Made by a program: the position numbers and the translations under genes
Source of the DNA: Encephalitozoon hellem ATCC 50504
Taxonomy: Eukaryota; Microsporidia; Unikaryonidae
NCBI RefSeq assembly: GCF_000277815.2
Contig: NC_018474.1
Span: 1-64,000, forward strand
DNA length: 64,000 nt
Direction: 5' to 3'
Shown here: positions 38,787 to 46,497 of the stretch, piece after piece
How the letters are laid out: every line of letters starts with the position of its first letter
Numbering within the stretch: the first letter of the stretch is position 1
The notes under the pieces: model-generated
What the model was told of the DNA's origin: nothing
Databases searched by the model: none
Seen by the model: the letters and a program-made list of their open reading frames with translations, nothing else

Positions 38787-39704
38787 TCAAATGACCGTTC
38801 TACAGACAGGGCATTTGTTAGAATGCCCAAGTAGCCACTTGTCAACACATCCAGTATGGAACCTGTGGTCACACGGCAGAACTCTTATCTTCTGGTTCAT
38901 AGAAAAATTAGACATGCATATAGTGCACTCACATACCTCATCAGCCTTTCCGGCACTCACAACGTCGGTTTTATTCAATGATTCCTTGGTGGCTGTCACA
39001 GGAGGCTCTGCTGAAGCATCAAATATATCAAAGTTGATCTGTATTTCATATATAACATTTCCCCTTGCTCCCTCGCTCTGGGGCGTAAGGAACAGAAATC
39101 GGAGCTCCTGAGAGGGAACTCGTGGGAAAACAACCCTGAATCCCCTGTTTCCCAGGCTTCTTGACTCTTCAGATCTAGTCTCATTCTGCCCCTCTTCACT
39201 TTGTAAAGGGATTTGTGAAGATCCTCTTTCATTTCCTGTAACAACAATGGATGTAGTTAGCGTGACAGGATCCATGGCCGTCCCGCTTCCAGACCCCTGA
39301 ATCCTTCTACTCCGACTTACAGAGGCCGCTCTGATTCGCCGCCTCCCCCTTGCTTGCCTCTCCTCGGCCTCGCCTATCATTCTACTACATCTGTCGACCA
39401 AATTCCGCTCCTCCACAGTGGGCACCTCATTCTGAGGCCTACTCGAGCTCTTCCTTCCGCGGCCTCTTCTTCCTGCACCTCTTGAACCCTCCGAAGGGGC
39501 AGCTGCCCCCTCATCCCTTTCGCTGCTTCTAGCTTCCATCCTACCATTTATCAAGTCGATTAGCCTACTTCTTAGTCTGCTCATAAAGACTCCTCCAGGA
39601 GTATTGCTCGCATCAGCATCAGATGACTCTATCCTTGCATCCAAAAAACTTAGCATAGACCTCATGATGTTCAAAAAGTTATTATTCCCGTTTCCTCTCG
39701 CCAT
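38787..39704 (-). CDS. RING-H2 finger protein, probable E3 ubiquitin ligase
   Basis: A 305-aa protein with a C-terminal RING-H2 domain (~255-303): CECTICMSNFSMNQKIRVLPCDHRFHTGCVDKWLL…CPVCRTVI, with all eight C3H2C3 ligands. The N-terminal ~150 residues are Ser/Arg/Gly-rich and low in complexity (GRRGRGRKSSSR). No transmembrane segment is evident, so it is a soluble, RNF126/Praja-like arrangement. An ordered middle region (FRVVFPRVPSQELRFLFLTPQ) is unassigned. Target unknown. Confidence 0.88.
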   Translation of the reverse strand: MARGNGNNNFLNIMRSMLSFLDARIESSDADASNTPGGVFMSRLRSRLIDLINGRMEARSSERDEGAAAPSEGSRGAGRRGRGRKSSSRPQNEVPTVEERNLVDRCSRMIGEAEERQARGRRRIRAASVSRSRRIQGSGSGTAMDPVTLTTSIVVTGNERGSSQIPLQSEEGQNETRSEESRSLGNRGFRVVFPRVPSQELRFLFLTPQSEGARGNVIYEIQINFDIFDASAEPPVTATKESLNKTDVVSAGKADEVCECTICMSNFSMNQKIRVLPCDHRFHTGCVDKWLLGHSNKCPVCRTVI

Positions 39705-39875
39705 GCAGGGCTAAGACTTGTAAGGCTCGATTTATTTTCTTGATTGTCTCGAAAACTCTAGAAACCAACAGATTTTCTGGAAGGGAAGAAAAAGAATGAC
39801 ACAACAAACAAACCCGTACGTATAAATTTAATCTCAGACCATGTTTAGACCAGCAAGAAGGGTATCCGCAGACGC

Positions 39876-40877
39876 TCATAGAGGAAACTCCCCACATGAC
39901 ATTTCTGCACGAATTCTTCTTCCTCCAAAAAACCGCCCATTGAGGATGTTGAACGAGTGCCTAGCCTCGTCTTCTGTCGAGTATAGGCAATATACAGCCA
40001 CCTCTCCTTTCTTGCATATCCCAAATCTATCAACACTTCCATACTTCCTCATCTCGCTCTCCATCTCCTGGTCAAAATCTTCATCTGCATCGTCTATGTC
40101 TATCAAGTTTCTCAGCACAACCATTCTTCCCCTGCCAAAGATAACATTCTCAATCCTTTTCTTTATTTCGAATACCTTCTCAGGAATAGCGGGATAGCTT
40201 CTTTTCGGTAACTCCATCTTAATGACACTAGGCCCTATCCTTATTTTCTTTCCATAGAGGCTGATCTTGTTGCTGTATCCTAGGGCTCTCCTTGCATCAA
40301 CAGGCCTCAAGAACTGTACATATCCATATCCCTTGTGCACAAAGGATGACCCGTAAACAAGCCCCACATCCTTAATTCTTCCCATCTTCTCAAAAATGTC
40401 CTTTAGCTGCTCTTCTTCGATATCCAAGTCTATGTTTGATACATAAACAATGGTTTCATCGGGGGGCCCAAGGTCCTTTGGGATTTCAGATGGAAATGTG
40501 GATGTTCTTCCTGCTTTCAAGGTCTTTCCATTAAAAACCATTCCATTGACTTCCTCCATGCACAGATAGGCTGCATGGGGATTGTCAAAGTCTGCAAATG
40601 CACAATCCTTACTACTTATGCATGTCACGGACACTGGTCCAAATACAGAAAGAAGGCCTTGAATAGAATCTCTTGCCGCAGAAATGTTACCTATGTACAC
40701 CTTGTTAAGCAGAGTGCTGTCAAACTTGATGGCCTTAATTCCTTCCTTTGGAATGACCCACTTGTTGTATTTTATCACACTTTTATATGCTGCATCAAGG
40801 TTTTTAAGCTCGTTCTTTTTAGCGCAAGATGTTTCCTCTATAGTCCTCTGGAGCTCCTCATCATTCACGATTATCAT
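39876..40877 (-). CDS. PUF60: PUF60/U2AF65-like splicing factor (three RRMs)
   Basis: A ~333-aa RNA-binding protein with RRM1 (KVYIGNISAARDSIQGLLSVFG…), RRM2 (IVYVSNIDLDIEEEQLKDIF, HKGYGYVQF) and a C-terminal U2AF-homology motif (VVLRNLIDIDDADEDFDQEM through LNGRFFGGRRIRAE). The GRFFGGRR ending and the 'LRNLID--D-D' start are PUF60-like; U2AF65 is the alternative. It implies 3' splice-site recognition in a genome with very few, tiny introns. An upstream ATG (40958) would overlap the separase start. The ATG at 40877 follows GCCCGGA and is preferred. Confidence 0.8.
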   Translation of the reverse strand: MIIVNDEELQRTIEETSCAKKNELKNLDAAYKSVIKYNKWVIPKEGIKAIKFDSTLLNKVYIGNISAARDSIQGLLSVFGPVSVTCISSKDCAFADFDNPHAAYLCMEEVNGMVFNGKTLKAGRTSTFPSEIPKDLGPPDETIVYVSNIDLDIEEEQLKDIFEKMGRIKDVGLVYGSSFVHKGYGYVQFLRPVDARRALGYSNKISLYGKKIRIGPSVIKMELPKRSYPAIPEKVFEIKKRIENVIFGRGRMVVLRNLIDIDDADEDFDQEMESEMRKYGSVDRFGICKKGEVAVYCLYSTEDEARHSFNILNGRFFGGRRIRAEMSCGEFPL

Positions 40878-40943
40878 TCCGGGCTTGATGGTTAGAATGT
40901 TTCTATAGGAACGAATAAATTCTGGATGCGATACCTCAGCATA

Positions 40944-43262
40944 ATGCTTAGGAGACATCAGGAGTTTCTTGAAAAAATCAGATTCAAAGGCCGAGGAAGT
41001 CCTCGAAGAGCTACAGCAGTGAAAAGAGGAACAGAGGCCATAAGAGCGATCAATGAAATACTAAGAAAGCCTGCATACGACTCGGCCCTTTTTGGATTTG
41101 AGATAATCAAGCACATATACATATATGAGCCTATGCTTGGAATTCCAAAGTACTCATTGGATAAGGCTCTCGTGAGTTTGTGCAGCAAGATATTTGTGAA
41201 GGAGATTTATGATGAAATTGAGAGGAGAATCAAATTGCATCTGGAAAAAATACTAAACAGGGAGATGCACTCGATTGACGAATGCATGGGGCATCTGAGT
41301 TACAGTGATTCTCTGTTGGATGAGATAGTTGTCGGATACCTTATAATAAGATATAAAGTGTATGGAGAATACAGAGAGGAGATACGTGGCATCGTGAGAA
41401 GAGTGGGCCCTAGTCTCAAAGCCAAGGCCGAGAAGATATTTGGGTCTTTGCTGGACGATGATGATGCTTGCTTGATAAAATCCAGGATCAGGGAGATTCT
41501 AGCACAGAGAAAGGGGATGATGGCAAACATGAAGAAAGAAAAGCTCTTCCACGGCACCACAGATGAGATAGAATATATAAGAGAAAACTATCCTTTAGTA
41601 TCTTGTTTTTATGATGTTTCCGAAGACATCGGTGTGCCTTATTTCCATTTAAGAAGAAACTTTAGCACCGAATATTTTATGGGAGTCTGCAATTGGAACG
41701 GATTTGCTGAAAACACCTGTGTACTCAGTGAGATGCACAAGGAGAGTATCCTGGAAAACACTGCTTCTCTAAAAGGCCTGTGTTTTCAGATGTGTAAAAA
41801 TAGGGAGTATCACTTAGAGCTGATGCAGGAACTCATAAAGAGGTCTACGTCCTTTGAAAGGGCATTTATGGAGGGCTACGTGATGGTAGCATGCCAAGAA
41901 TACAAAGAGGGTAAGCAAAGGCTTAGAACTGCCTTGGAAATCATCAGAGAAATGGAAATAAGGAGCATTCCCGAGATTCTGCTTTGGATTTATGATCTTC
42001 TTTCTATGTCCCACATGTTTTGCGGTGAATATTTCGAATGTATCTTTTATCTAAACAAGGGAATTGATCTTTCCTACAGGCACCAATTAGGTTTTGTTAC
42101 TCAACATTTTCTCAACTGTAAGCTGGTGGTAGAGAGGATAGGATATATCCCCGGGCCTTCCCCAAACATTGGGTTAGAGTTGCGTGAGATGGCTGATGCC
42201 CGGTATATAGTAGAGAATGAGCAGGAGGCTATTTGTAACAGAATTCTTACAAGCATTGCACTCAAGGGTGAGATGAGCAACCTCAGGGAAATAAGGACTC
42301 TCGAAAGATTTGTACAGCTTAGGCCCTCTACTCTCTGCAGAGATATAGAGAGGATACTGAGGCGTTTTGCGAAGTTTACGGTCATATCTCTGTACTGCAT
42401 AGACGGATGCTTGTTCATCAATGACTTCCAAGGGTTTTCTGAGATAGACAGAGGCTTCAAAGATGCCAAGGCCCGGATAAACAGAATACTGGCCAAATCA
42501 AGGAGTATTCTCAGGGAGAATGTTTCCAACAACGTGGATAAGGCTATGTGGTGGATGAAAAGGATGGAGCTTGATGCAGAGCTGGGTGAAATACTGCATG
42601 AAACTAGCACTAAGTTTGCAGGGCTTTTGGCTCGCAAGGATGTGGTTCTAGTTCTCGACGAGACAACAACGGACTTTCCGTTTGAGTCGATGCCTATTTT
42701 TAGGGATAGCGCTGTATACAGAGTGCCCTCTTTAGAGTATCTTGAGGAGACCCCGAGGCCCAGTGCTTCTGAAAAGTCTTTTTTCTATCTGCTTGATCCT
42801 GAAAACAATCTTCCTAGGACACAGGAAAGAATGAGCGAGTTTCTTAAGTCCTCTGGGATAACAAACGGCGTCACTGGGAGGCCTCTATCGGACTTAGAGT
42901 GCAGGAAAGCCGATAGATATGATGTGCTGCTATATTTTGGACACGGAAATGGCTTGAGATATCTGAAGACTTCTGGAGAGGGAAAAGTCATGCTTCTGTT
43001 CGGATGCAATAGCGCCAAGCTTCTGTGTATAGAAAACTATAGAAGAAACGGAGCAATTCTAAAGCATCTTGGAAAGAACTCCACTGTGATGGGATGTCTT
43101 TGGGAGGTCACTGACAAAGACATCGACAACTTTAGCATTAAGGTTATTGGAGGCCTAGTGAGTGGGTGTAGTAGTCTCGGGGAGTTGGTATCTAGGTTTC
43201 GAAATGAGTTTAGGCTGAGATATCTAAATGGGGCCTCAGTCGTCATCTATGGAGTTTGCTGA
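40944..43262 (+). CDS. ESP1: Separase (Esp1), cohesin-cleaving protease
   Basis: A ~772-aa clan CD (C50) cysteine protease that cleaves cohesin at anaphase. The catalytic dyad is visible: His667 in LLYFGHGNGLRYL and Cys688 in MLLFGCNSAKL. These are followed by the conserved VMGCLWEVTDKDID-FS helix region and a C-terminal …NGASVVIYGV. The long N-terminus is helical and HEAT/TPR-like, far shorter than fungal separases (>1500 aa). Upstream ATG 40926 is in frame; both starts lie close to the divergent PUF60-like gene. Confidence 0.93.
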   Translation: MLRRHQEFLEKIRFKGRGSPRRATAVKRGTEAIRAINEILRKPAYDSALFGFEIIKHIYIYEPMLGIPKYSLDKALVSLCSKIFVKEIYDEIERRIKLHLEKILNREMHSIDECMGHLSYSDSLLDEIVVGYLIIRYKVYGEYREEIRGIVRRVGPSLKAKAEKIFGSLLDDDDACLIKSRIREILAQRKGMMANMKKEKLFHGTTDEIEYIRENYPLVSCFYDVSEDIGVPYFHLRRNFSTEYFMGVCNWNGFAENTCVLSEMHKESILENTASLKGLCFQMCKNREYHLELMQELIKRSTSFERAFMEGYVMVACQEYKEGKQRLRTALEIIREMEIRSIPEILLWIYDLLSMSHMFCGEYFECIFYLNKGIDLSYRHQLGFVTQHFLNCKLVVERIGYIPGPSPNIGLELREMADARYIVENEQEAICNRILTSIALKGEMSNLREIRTLERFVQLRPSTLCRDIERILRRFAKFTVISLYCIDGCLFINDFQGFSEIDRGFKDAKARINRILAKSRSILRENVSNNVDKAMWWMKRMELDAELGEILHETSTKFAGLLARKDVVLVLDETTTDFPFESMPIFRDSAVYRVPSLEYLEETPRPSASEKSFFYLLDPENNLPRTQERMSEFLKSSGITNGVTGRPLSDLECRKADRYDVLLYFGHGNGLRYLKTSGEGKVMLLFGCNSAKLLCIENYRRNGAILKHLGKNSTVMGCLWEVTDKDIDNFSIKVIGGLVSGCSSLGELVSRFRNEFRLRYLNGASVVIYGVC

Positions 43263-43307
43263 GTAAGTAGAATGAAAAACTTATAATTTCACCAAGGGAA
43301 TCCCGGG

Positions 43308-43634
43308 ATGGCTTGGTATTGTATTCAAGACAAGAAACTTAGATTGAGTGTTTGGGCCCGGCCTAATGCAAGAAGCACAGGAGTAAGGGAAGTAACAGAC
43401 ACAGAAATAGTTGTAAATGTAAGGTGATTGAATTAATTTTAGATAAATGCACCGCCAACAGACAACAAAGCTAACAAAGAGTTGACAGGATTTGTTAGCA
43501 AAATGCTTAAGATTCCGAAGTCGTCTGTTAAAATCCTGGCAGGAGCCACAAGTACTCACAAAACAGTTGAGGTGAGTGCTTGGGAAGGAAGCGTGGAAAG
43601 CATGCAAGCAGCTGTTAAGAAGATGCTGGAGTAG
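43308..43634 (+). CDS. DUF167 (YggU-like) protein split by a 24-nt intron
   Basis: This gene has two exons, 43308-43418 and 43443-43634. The spliced product is 100 aa, and neither exon alone makes a plausible protein. Exon 1 ends …EVTDTEIVVN and exon 2 begins INAPPTDNKANKELTGFVSK. Together they reproduce the DUF167 pattern ('L-V-V-PNA… I-V-V-APP-d-KAN--L… K-SVKI--G--S--K-V'). CCCGGG precedes the ATG directly. The family (bacterial YggU, human C15orf40) has a small alpha/beta fold and no firm function. Intron retention would stop translation at the third intron codon. Confidence 0.88.
43419..43442 (+). other. 24-nt spliceosomal intron
   Basis: It begins GTAAGG and ends AATTAATTTTAG, with a TTAAT branch-like element a few bases before the AG. 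The length and form match the ultra-short introns of Encephalitozoon. Removing it restores the DUF167 frame exactly. Although its length is a multiple of three, it contains an in-frame TGA. Confidence 0.88.
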
Positions 43635-43670
43635 TGCAGCGAACCAGAAACTTACTTTATTGAGATGGAT

Positions 43671-44489
43671 TCAGTTATTGGGTCTTCCGTGGTGTTTTAC
43701 AATGAATGGATGGTTCAAGGCCTCTGTAAGCTCCATCCTATCGTTTGGATTCAGCACAAGGAGCCTGGAAATAAAGTCAGAAGCATTGGAGCTGATTGTT
43801 TCTGGAATTGAATACTTCAATGAATTGATTCTTTTATATGCTTCTCTCATGTTCCTATTCTTACTTTCAAACGGTGTTTTTCCTATAAGGAACTCATATG
43901 TCAGGATCCCTAAGCACCACAGATCAATGCCAGAGTCGTGTATGTCGTTATTGACCATCTCTGGAGCAAGGTACTCCATCGTGCCGCAAAAGGTCATTCG
44001 CCTCTTGTCTGCATTGTAGACAGCCCATCCGAAGTCTGCTATCTTTAGTTGGCTGTCCGACCCAAGCAGTAGATTTTCTGGTTTTATATCTCGGTGTATA
44101 ACATTACACTCCTTCATGTAAATCAGTGCAAGTATCACCTGTCTTATGTACTGAGAGGCCTCTTTTTCACTGAACTTGCCTCCCTTTTCACTGAGAAACT
44201 TAAAGAACTCACCCTTTCCTGCGTACTCTAGTATCAAGTATATGTTGTCCTTGTCGTGGAAGTGCCCATACATTCTCAGAATGTTGGGATGCTTCAAGTT
44301 GGTGTGTATTTCTATCTCTCTTCGGATCTGCCTCGCAGTCTCAACCGTTTGGATCTCCTTGATTGGAATAATTTTCAGGGCAACTATGAATCCCTTTTCC
44401 CTCTCCTTTGCAAGCCACACCTGCCCAAACTTACCTCGCCCCAGCAACCTTCCTATTTCAAACTTGTCTAGAGTCCAATACTCCACCAT
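43671..44489 (-). CDS. IPL1: Aurora-type protein kinase (Ipl1)
   Basis: A 272-aa serine/threonine kinase consisting almost only of the catalytic domain. It has the glycine loop GRGKFGQV (17-24), Lys39 in VALKII, an Aurora-like RREIEIHTNLKHPNILRMYGHF, HRDIKPENLLLG, DFGWAV, the activation loop RRMTFCGTMEYLAPEM, and a C-terminal HPFIVKHH. DFGWAV and the 'GT-EYL-PEM' loop are Aurora hallmarks. It would act in kinetochore-microtubule error correction, alongside separase encoded ~400 bp away. AGGGCCC lies before the ATG. Confidence 0.92.
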   Translation of the reverse strand: MVEYWTLDKFEIGRLLGRGKFGQVWLAKEREKGFIVALKIIPIKEIQTVETARQIRREIEIHTNLKHPNILRMYGHFHDKDNIYLILEYAGKGEFFKFLSEKGGKFSEKEASQYIRQVILALIYMKECNVIHRDIKPENLLLGSDSQLKIADFGWAVYNADKRRMTFCGTMEYLAPEMVNNDIHDSGIDLWCLGILTYEFLIGKTPFESKNRNMREAYKRINSLKYSIPETISSNASDFISRLLVLNPNDRMELTEALNHPFIVKHHGRPNN

Positions 44490-44530
44490 TACAGGGCCCT
44501 CAATCGAAATATTTATAGAGCTCGTCTGCT

Positions 44531-45229
44531 CTAGGAATTTAATAAAGCCTTAAGCACAGAATGTATGATCATCTCTTTCCCAGACTCGCATGCACTTCTG
44601 CTCATGTACTTCTCCTTGATCCGATTGATGTGGGCATTGGACGCCACAGCCTCTTTCTCCGTCATGCAGATAAGTATGCTATCTATTGCCGAGCAAAATA
44701 TCAAGCATACGGCAAGTGCCTCTGCTCTGTAATCCACTTCTTTGCTAGAGGTCAAATACTCCTTCATGTAGTTTATAAGCTCTATCCTTACATTGTAGTT
44801 GTTCATAGTAATCTTGTTGAATATTAGACGACTGTTTTCAACCTTGCATATCCTCTTCTCCTCCAACCCTTTGTAGACTCTTAGCCTAACATTCCTCATG
44901 TAGATACTTCCTCCTCTCTTCTCTCCGTTAAGCCTATACATAAGCTCGTCGGGTGGCAATTGGATTTGATAAATCTTGTTCATTGCCTCCAGTAAAAGTG
45001 AGCTATCCAGAGCATTGTCTTTTCCCACAACCCTTCCCTCCTTCAGCCCTATTGCTCCACAGAGCGCAAGCTCAACCACTATGCATGCTCTTAGCGACAA
45101 AGAGACACGATTGCATAAAAACCGGACCTCACTCCTTGTCCTCAACAAAACCACAAGCTGCTCGTACAGCTTGAGACTAGACTCTGCATGCTTGGAATGC
45201 TCCCGTTTACGTGTTGACATTGATTCCAT
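44531..45229 (-). CDS. VPS74: GOLPH3/Vps74-like Golgi protein
   Basis: A 232-aa member of the GPP34 family, PI4P-binding adaptors that hold glycosyltransferases in the Golgi. The family core is clear: SLSLRACIVVELALCGAIGLKEGRVV, NALDSSLLLEAMNKIYQ, VRLRVYKGLEEKRICKVE, and later YRAEALAVCLIFCSAID. The start is ATG 45229 (or 45220), preceded by GGCCC. It is tandem with the Aurora gene, 41 bp apart, on the same strand. Confidence 0.85.
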   Translation of the reverse strand: MESMSTRKREHSKHAESSLKLYEQLVVLLRTRSEVRFLCNRVSLSLRACIVVELALCGAIGLKEGRVVGKDNALDSSLLLEAMNKIYQIQLPPDELMYRLNGEKRGGSIYMRNVRLRVYKGLEEKRICKVENSRLIFNKITMNNYNVRIELINYMKEYLTSSKEVDYRAEALAVCLIFCSAIDSILICMTEKEAVASNAHINRIKEKYMSRSACESGKEMIIHSVLKALLNS

Positions 45230-45359
45230 CCAGGGCCTTATTGGCTGTGATTATTGTTGTGGATTGGTTGATTTTGAGGCGGCGAGTTGTGCATTTTTAA
45301 ACACTATTGGGCACCAGGTTCCATGATTGAAATTCTGTCTGCTTTGCATACTCCTTAGA

Positions 45360-46472
45360 ATGGCAAAGATCAGAGAGCTCAAGAGACTAACAGTATATGA
45401 CATACAGAGGATCTTATGCTGGGCATTCAACATGTCTAAAAGGCCTTCTTTCCTTCCTCTAAGAGCAAGCGATCGTCCAGACACAATCAACATTGTCAAG
45501 TTAGAGGAGACGCCAGAAAACATCTCAAAACTCCTATCCAAGCTCAAGATAGACCACAAGCCACTTATAAATGAGAAGCTGCCATTTGATGACATCATAG
45601 AATGTATTCTGAGAGACGGGGGATATGAAGACATCACACCATCTCTTGATTGTGTAAGGACCGAAAACTTAGATCTCATTCCTTTTGTAGAGTTCGAAGA
45701 TATACACTCTTCAGGAGTGTTTGTTGATGACGAAAAGTCCTTATCAAAGGTTGACATAAGCGAATACAGAAGGGCCCTTGCCCCCAGATCCTATGACATA
45801 ATTGCCCTAGACATAGAAAAGGTCAGGACAAAAACAGGGAAGATGCCCGGGAGAATCACGATGGTTGACTGCAATGGGAAAACCATCTATGACAAAATAA
45901 TCAAGCCAAGAGAGCCTGTGGTAGATTATTTGACCAAATACAGTGGACTGATAAAGGAGGTAGTAGACAAGGGTGTTGATATTGAGCTTGTGAAGGATGA
46001 AATCTTCAACTTTATTGGAACCAACACTGTGATTGTGGGGCATGGCGTCGAAAACGACCTAGACTCGTTGAAACTGTACCATGAAAGGATTATAGACACT
46101 GCACATTTGTTCTTAAGTCCTTTAGGGAGAAAAATATCCCTTGCACAATTATCAAGAACATATCTTTCCAAGGACATTCATGTGGAGACACATGACTCAA
46201 GAATAGATGCAGTAACTTGCCTTGAGCTCCTTTCAGTAAAAATACAGTACATGCTTAGGATGATGGATCCCCAGGGCACAGAATTGAAGATACAAGCAAC
46301 AGTAGAGAGGAAGTGCATTTCTGACCTTCTAAAACATGAGAAGGGCCATCTCAACATAGCAGCCTGTAGCTATAAAGACCTGCTAAAATGCCTCAGGTCC
46401 TACAAAAAAGTCAAGGAATGCCTTTGGATACTTATTTACAGGATCGACGGCAGTATTTACTTCAGCTTTTAA
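45360..46472 (+). CDS. REX1: Rex1-type 3'-5' RNA exonuclease (DEDDh)
   Basis: A 370-aa exoribonuclease of the Rex1/REXO1 family, trimming 5S rRNA, 5.8S and tRNA 3' ends in yeast. DEDDh motifs: ALDIEKVRTK (Exo I, ~142), GHGVENDLDSLKL (Exo II), and THDSRIDAVTCLELL (Exo III with His and Asp). The LAQLSRTYLSKDIH segment is also Rex1-like. The N-terminal ~135 residues are unassigned. The open frame begins at TTG 45327; the first ATG is 45360. It is convergent with SMC6 (25 bp). Confidence 0.88.
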   Translation: MAKIRELKRLTVYDIQRILCWAFNMSKRPSFLPLRASDRPDTINIVKLEETPENISKLLSKLKIDHKPLINEKLPFDDIIECILRDGGYEDITPSLDCVRTENLDLIPFVEFEDIHSSGVFVDDEKSLSKVDISEYRRALAPRSYDIIALDIEKVRTKTGKMPGRITMVDCNGKTIYDKIIKPREPVVDYLTKYSGLIKEVVDKGVDIELVKDEIFNFIGTNTVIVGHGVENDLDSLKLYHERIIDTAHLFLSPLGRKISLAQLSRTYLSKDIHVETHDSRIDAVTCLELLSVKIQYMLRMMDPQGTELKIQATVERKCISDLLKHEKGHLNIAACSYKDLLKCLRSYKKVKECLWILIYRIDGSIYFSF

Positions 46473-46497
46473 TATATTCTGTTACTTCATTTTCTAT

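Noticed and set aside
43281..43607. 108-codon minus-strand ORF
   Set aside because: It overlaps the two exons of the DUF167 gene on the opposite strand, which match a known family when spliced.
44561..45326. Overlapping + strand ORFs of 73-116 codons
   Set aside because: They are antisense to the GOLPH3-like gene and have no recognisable features.
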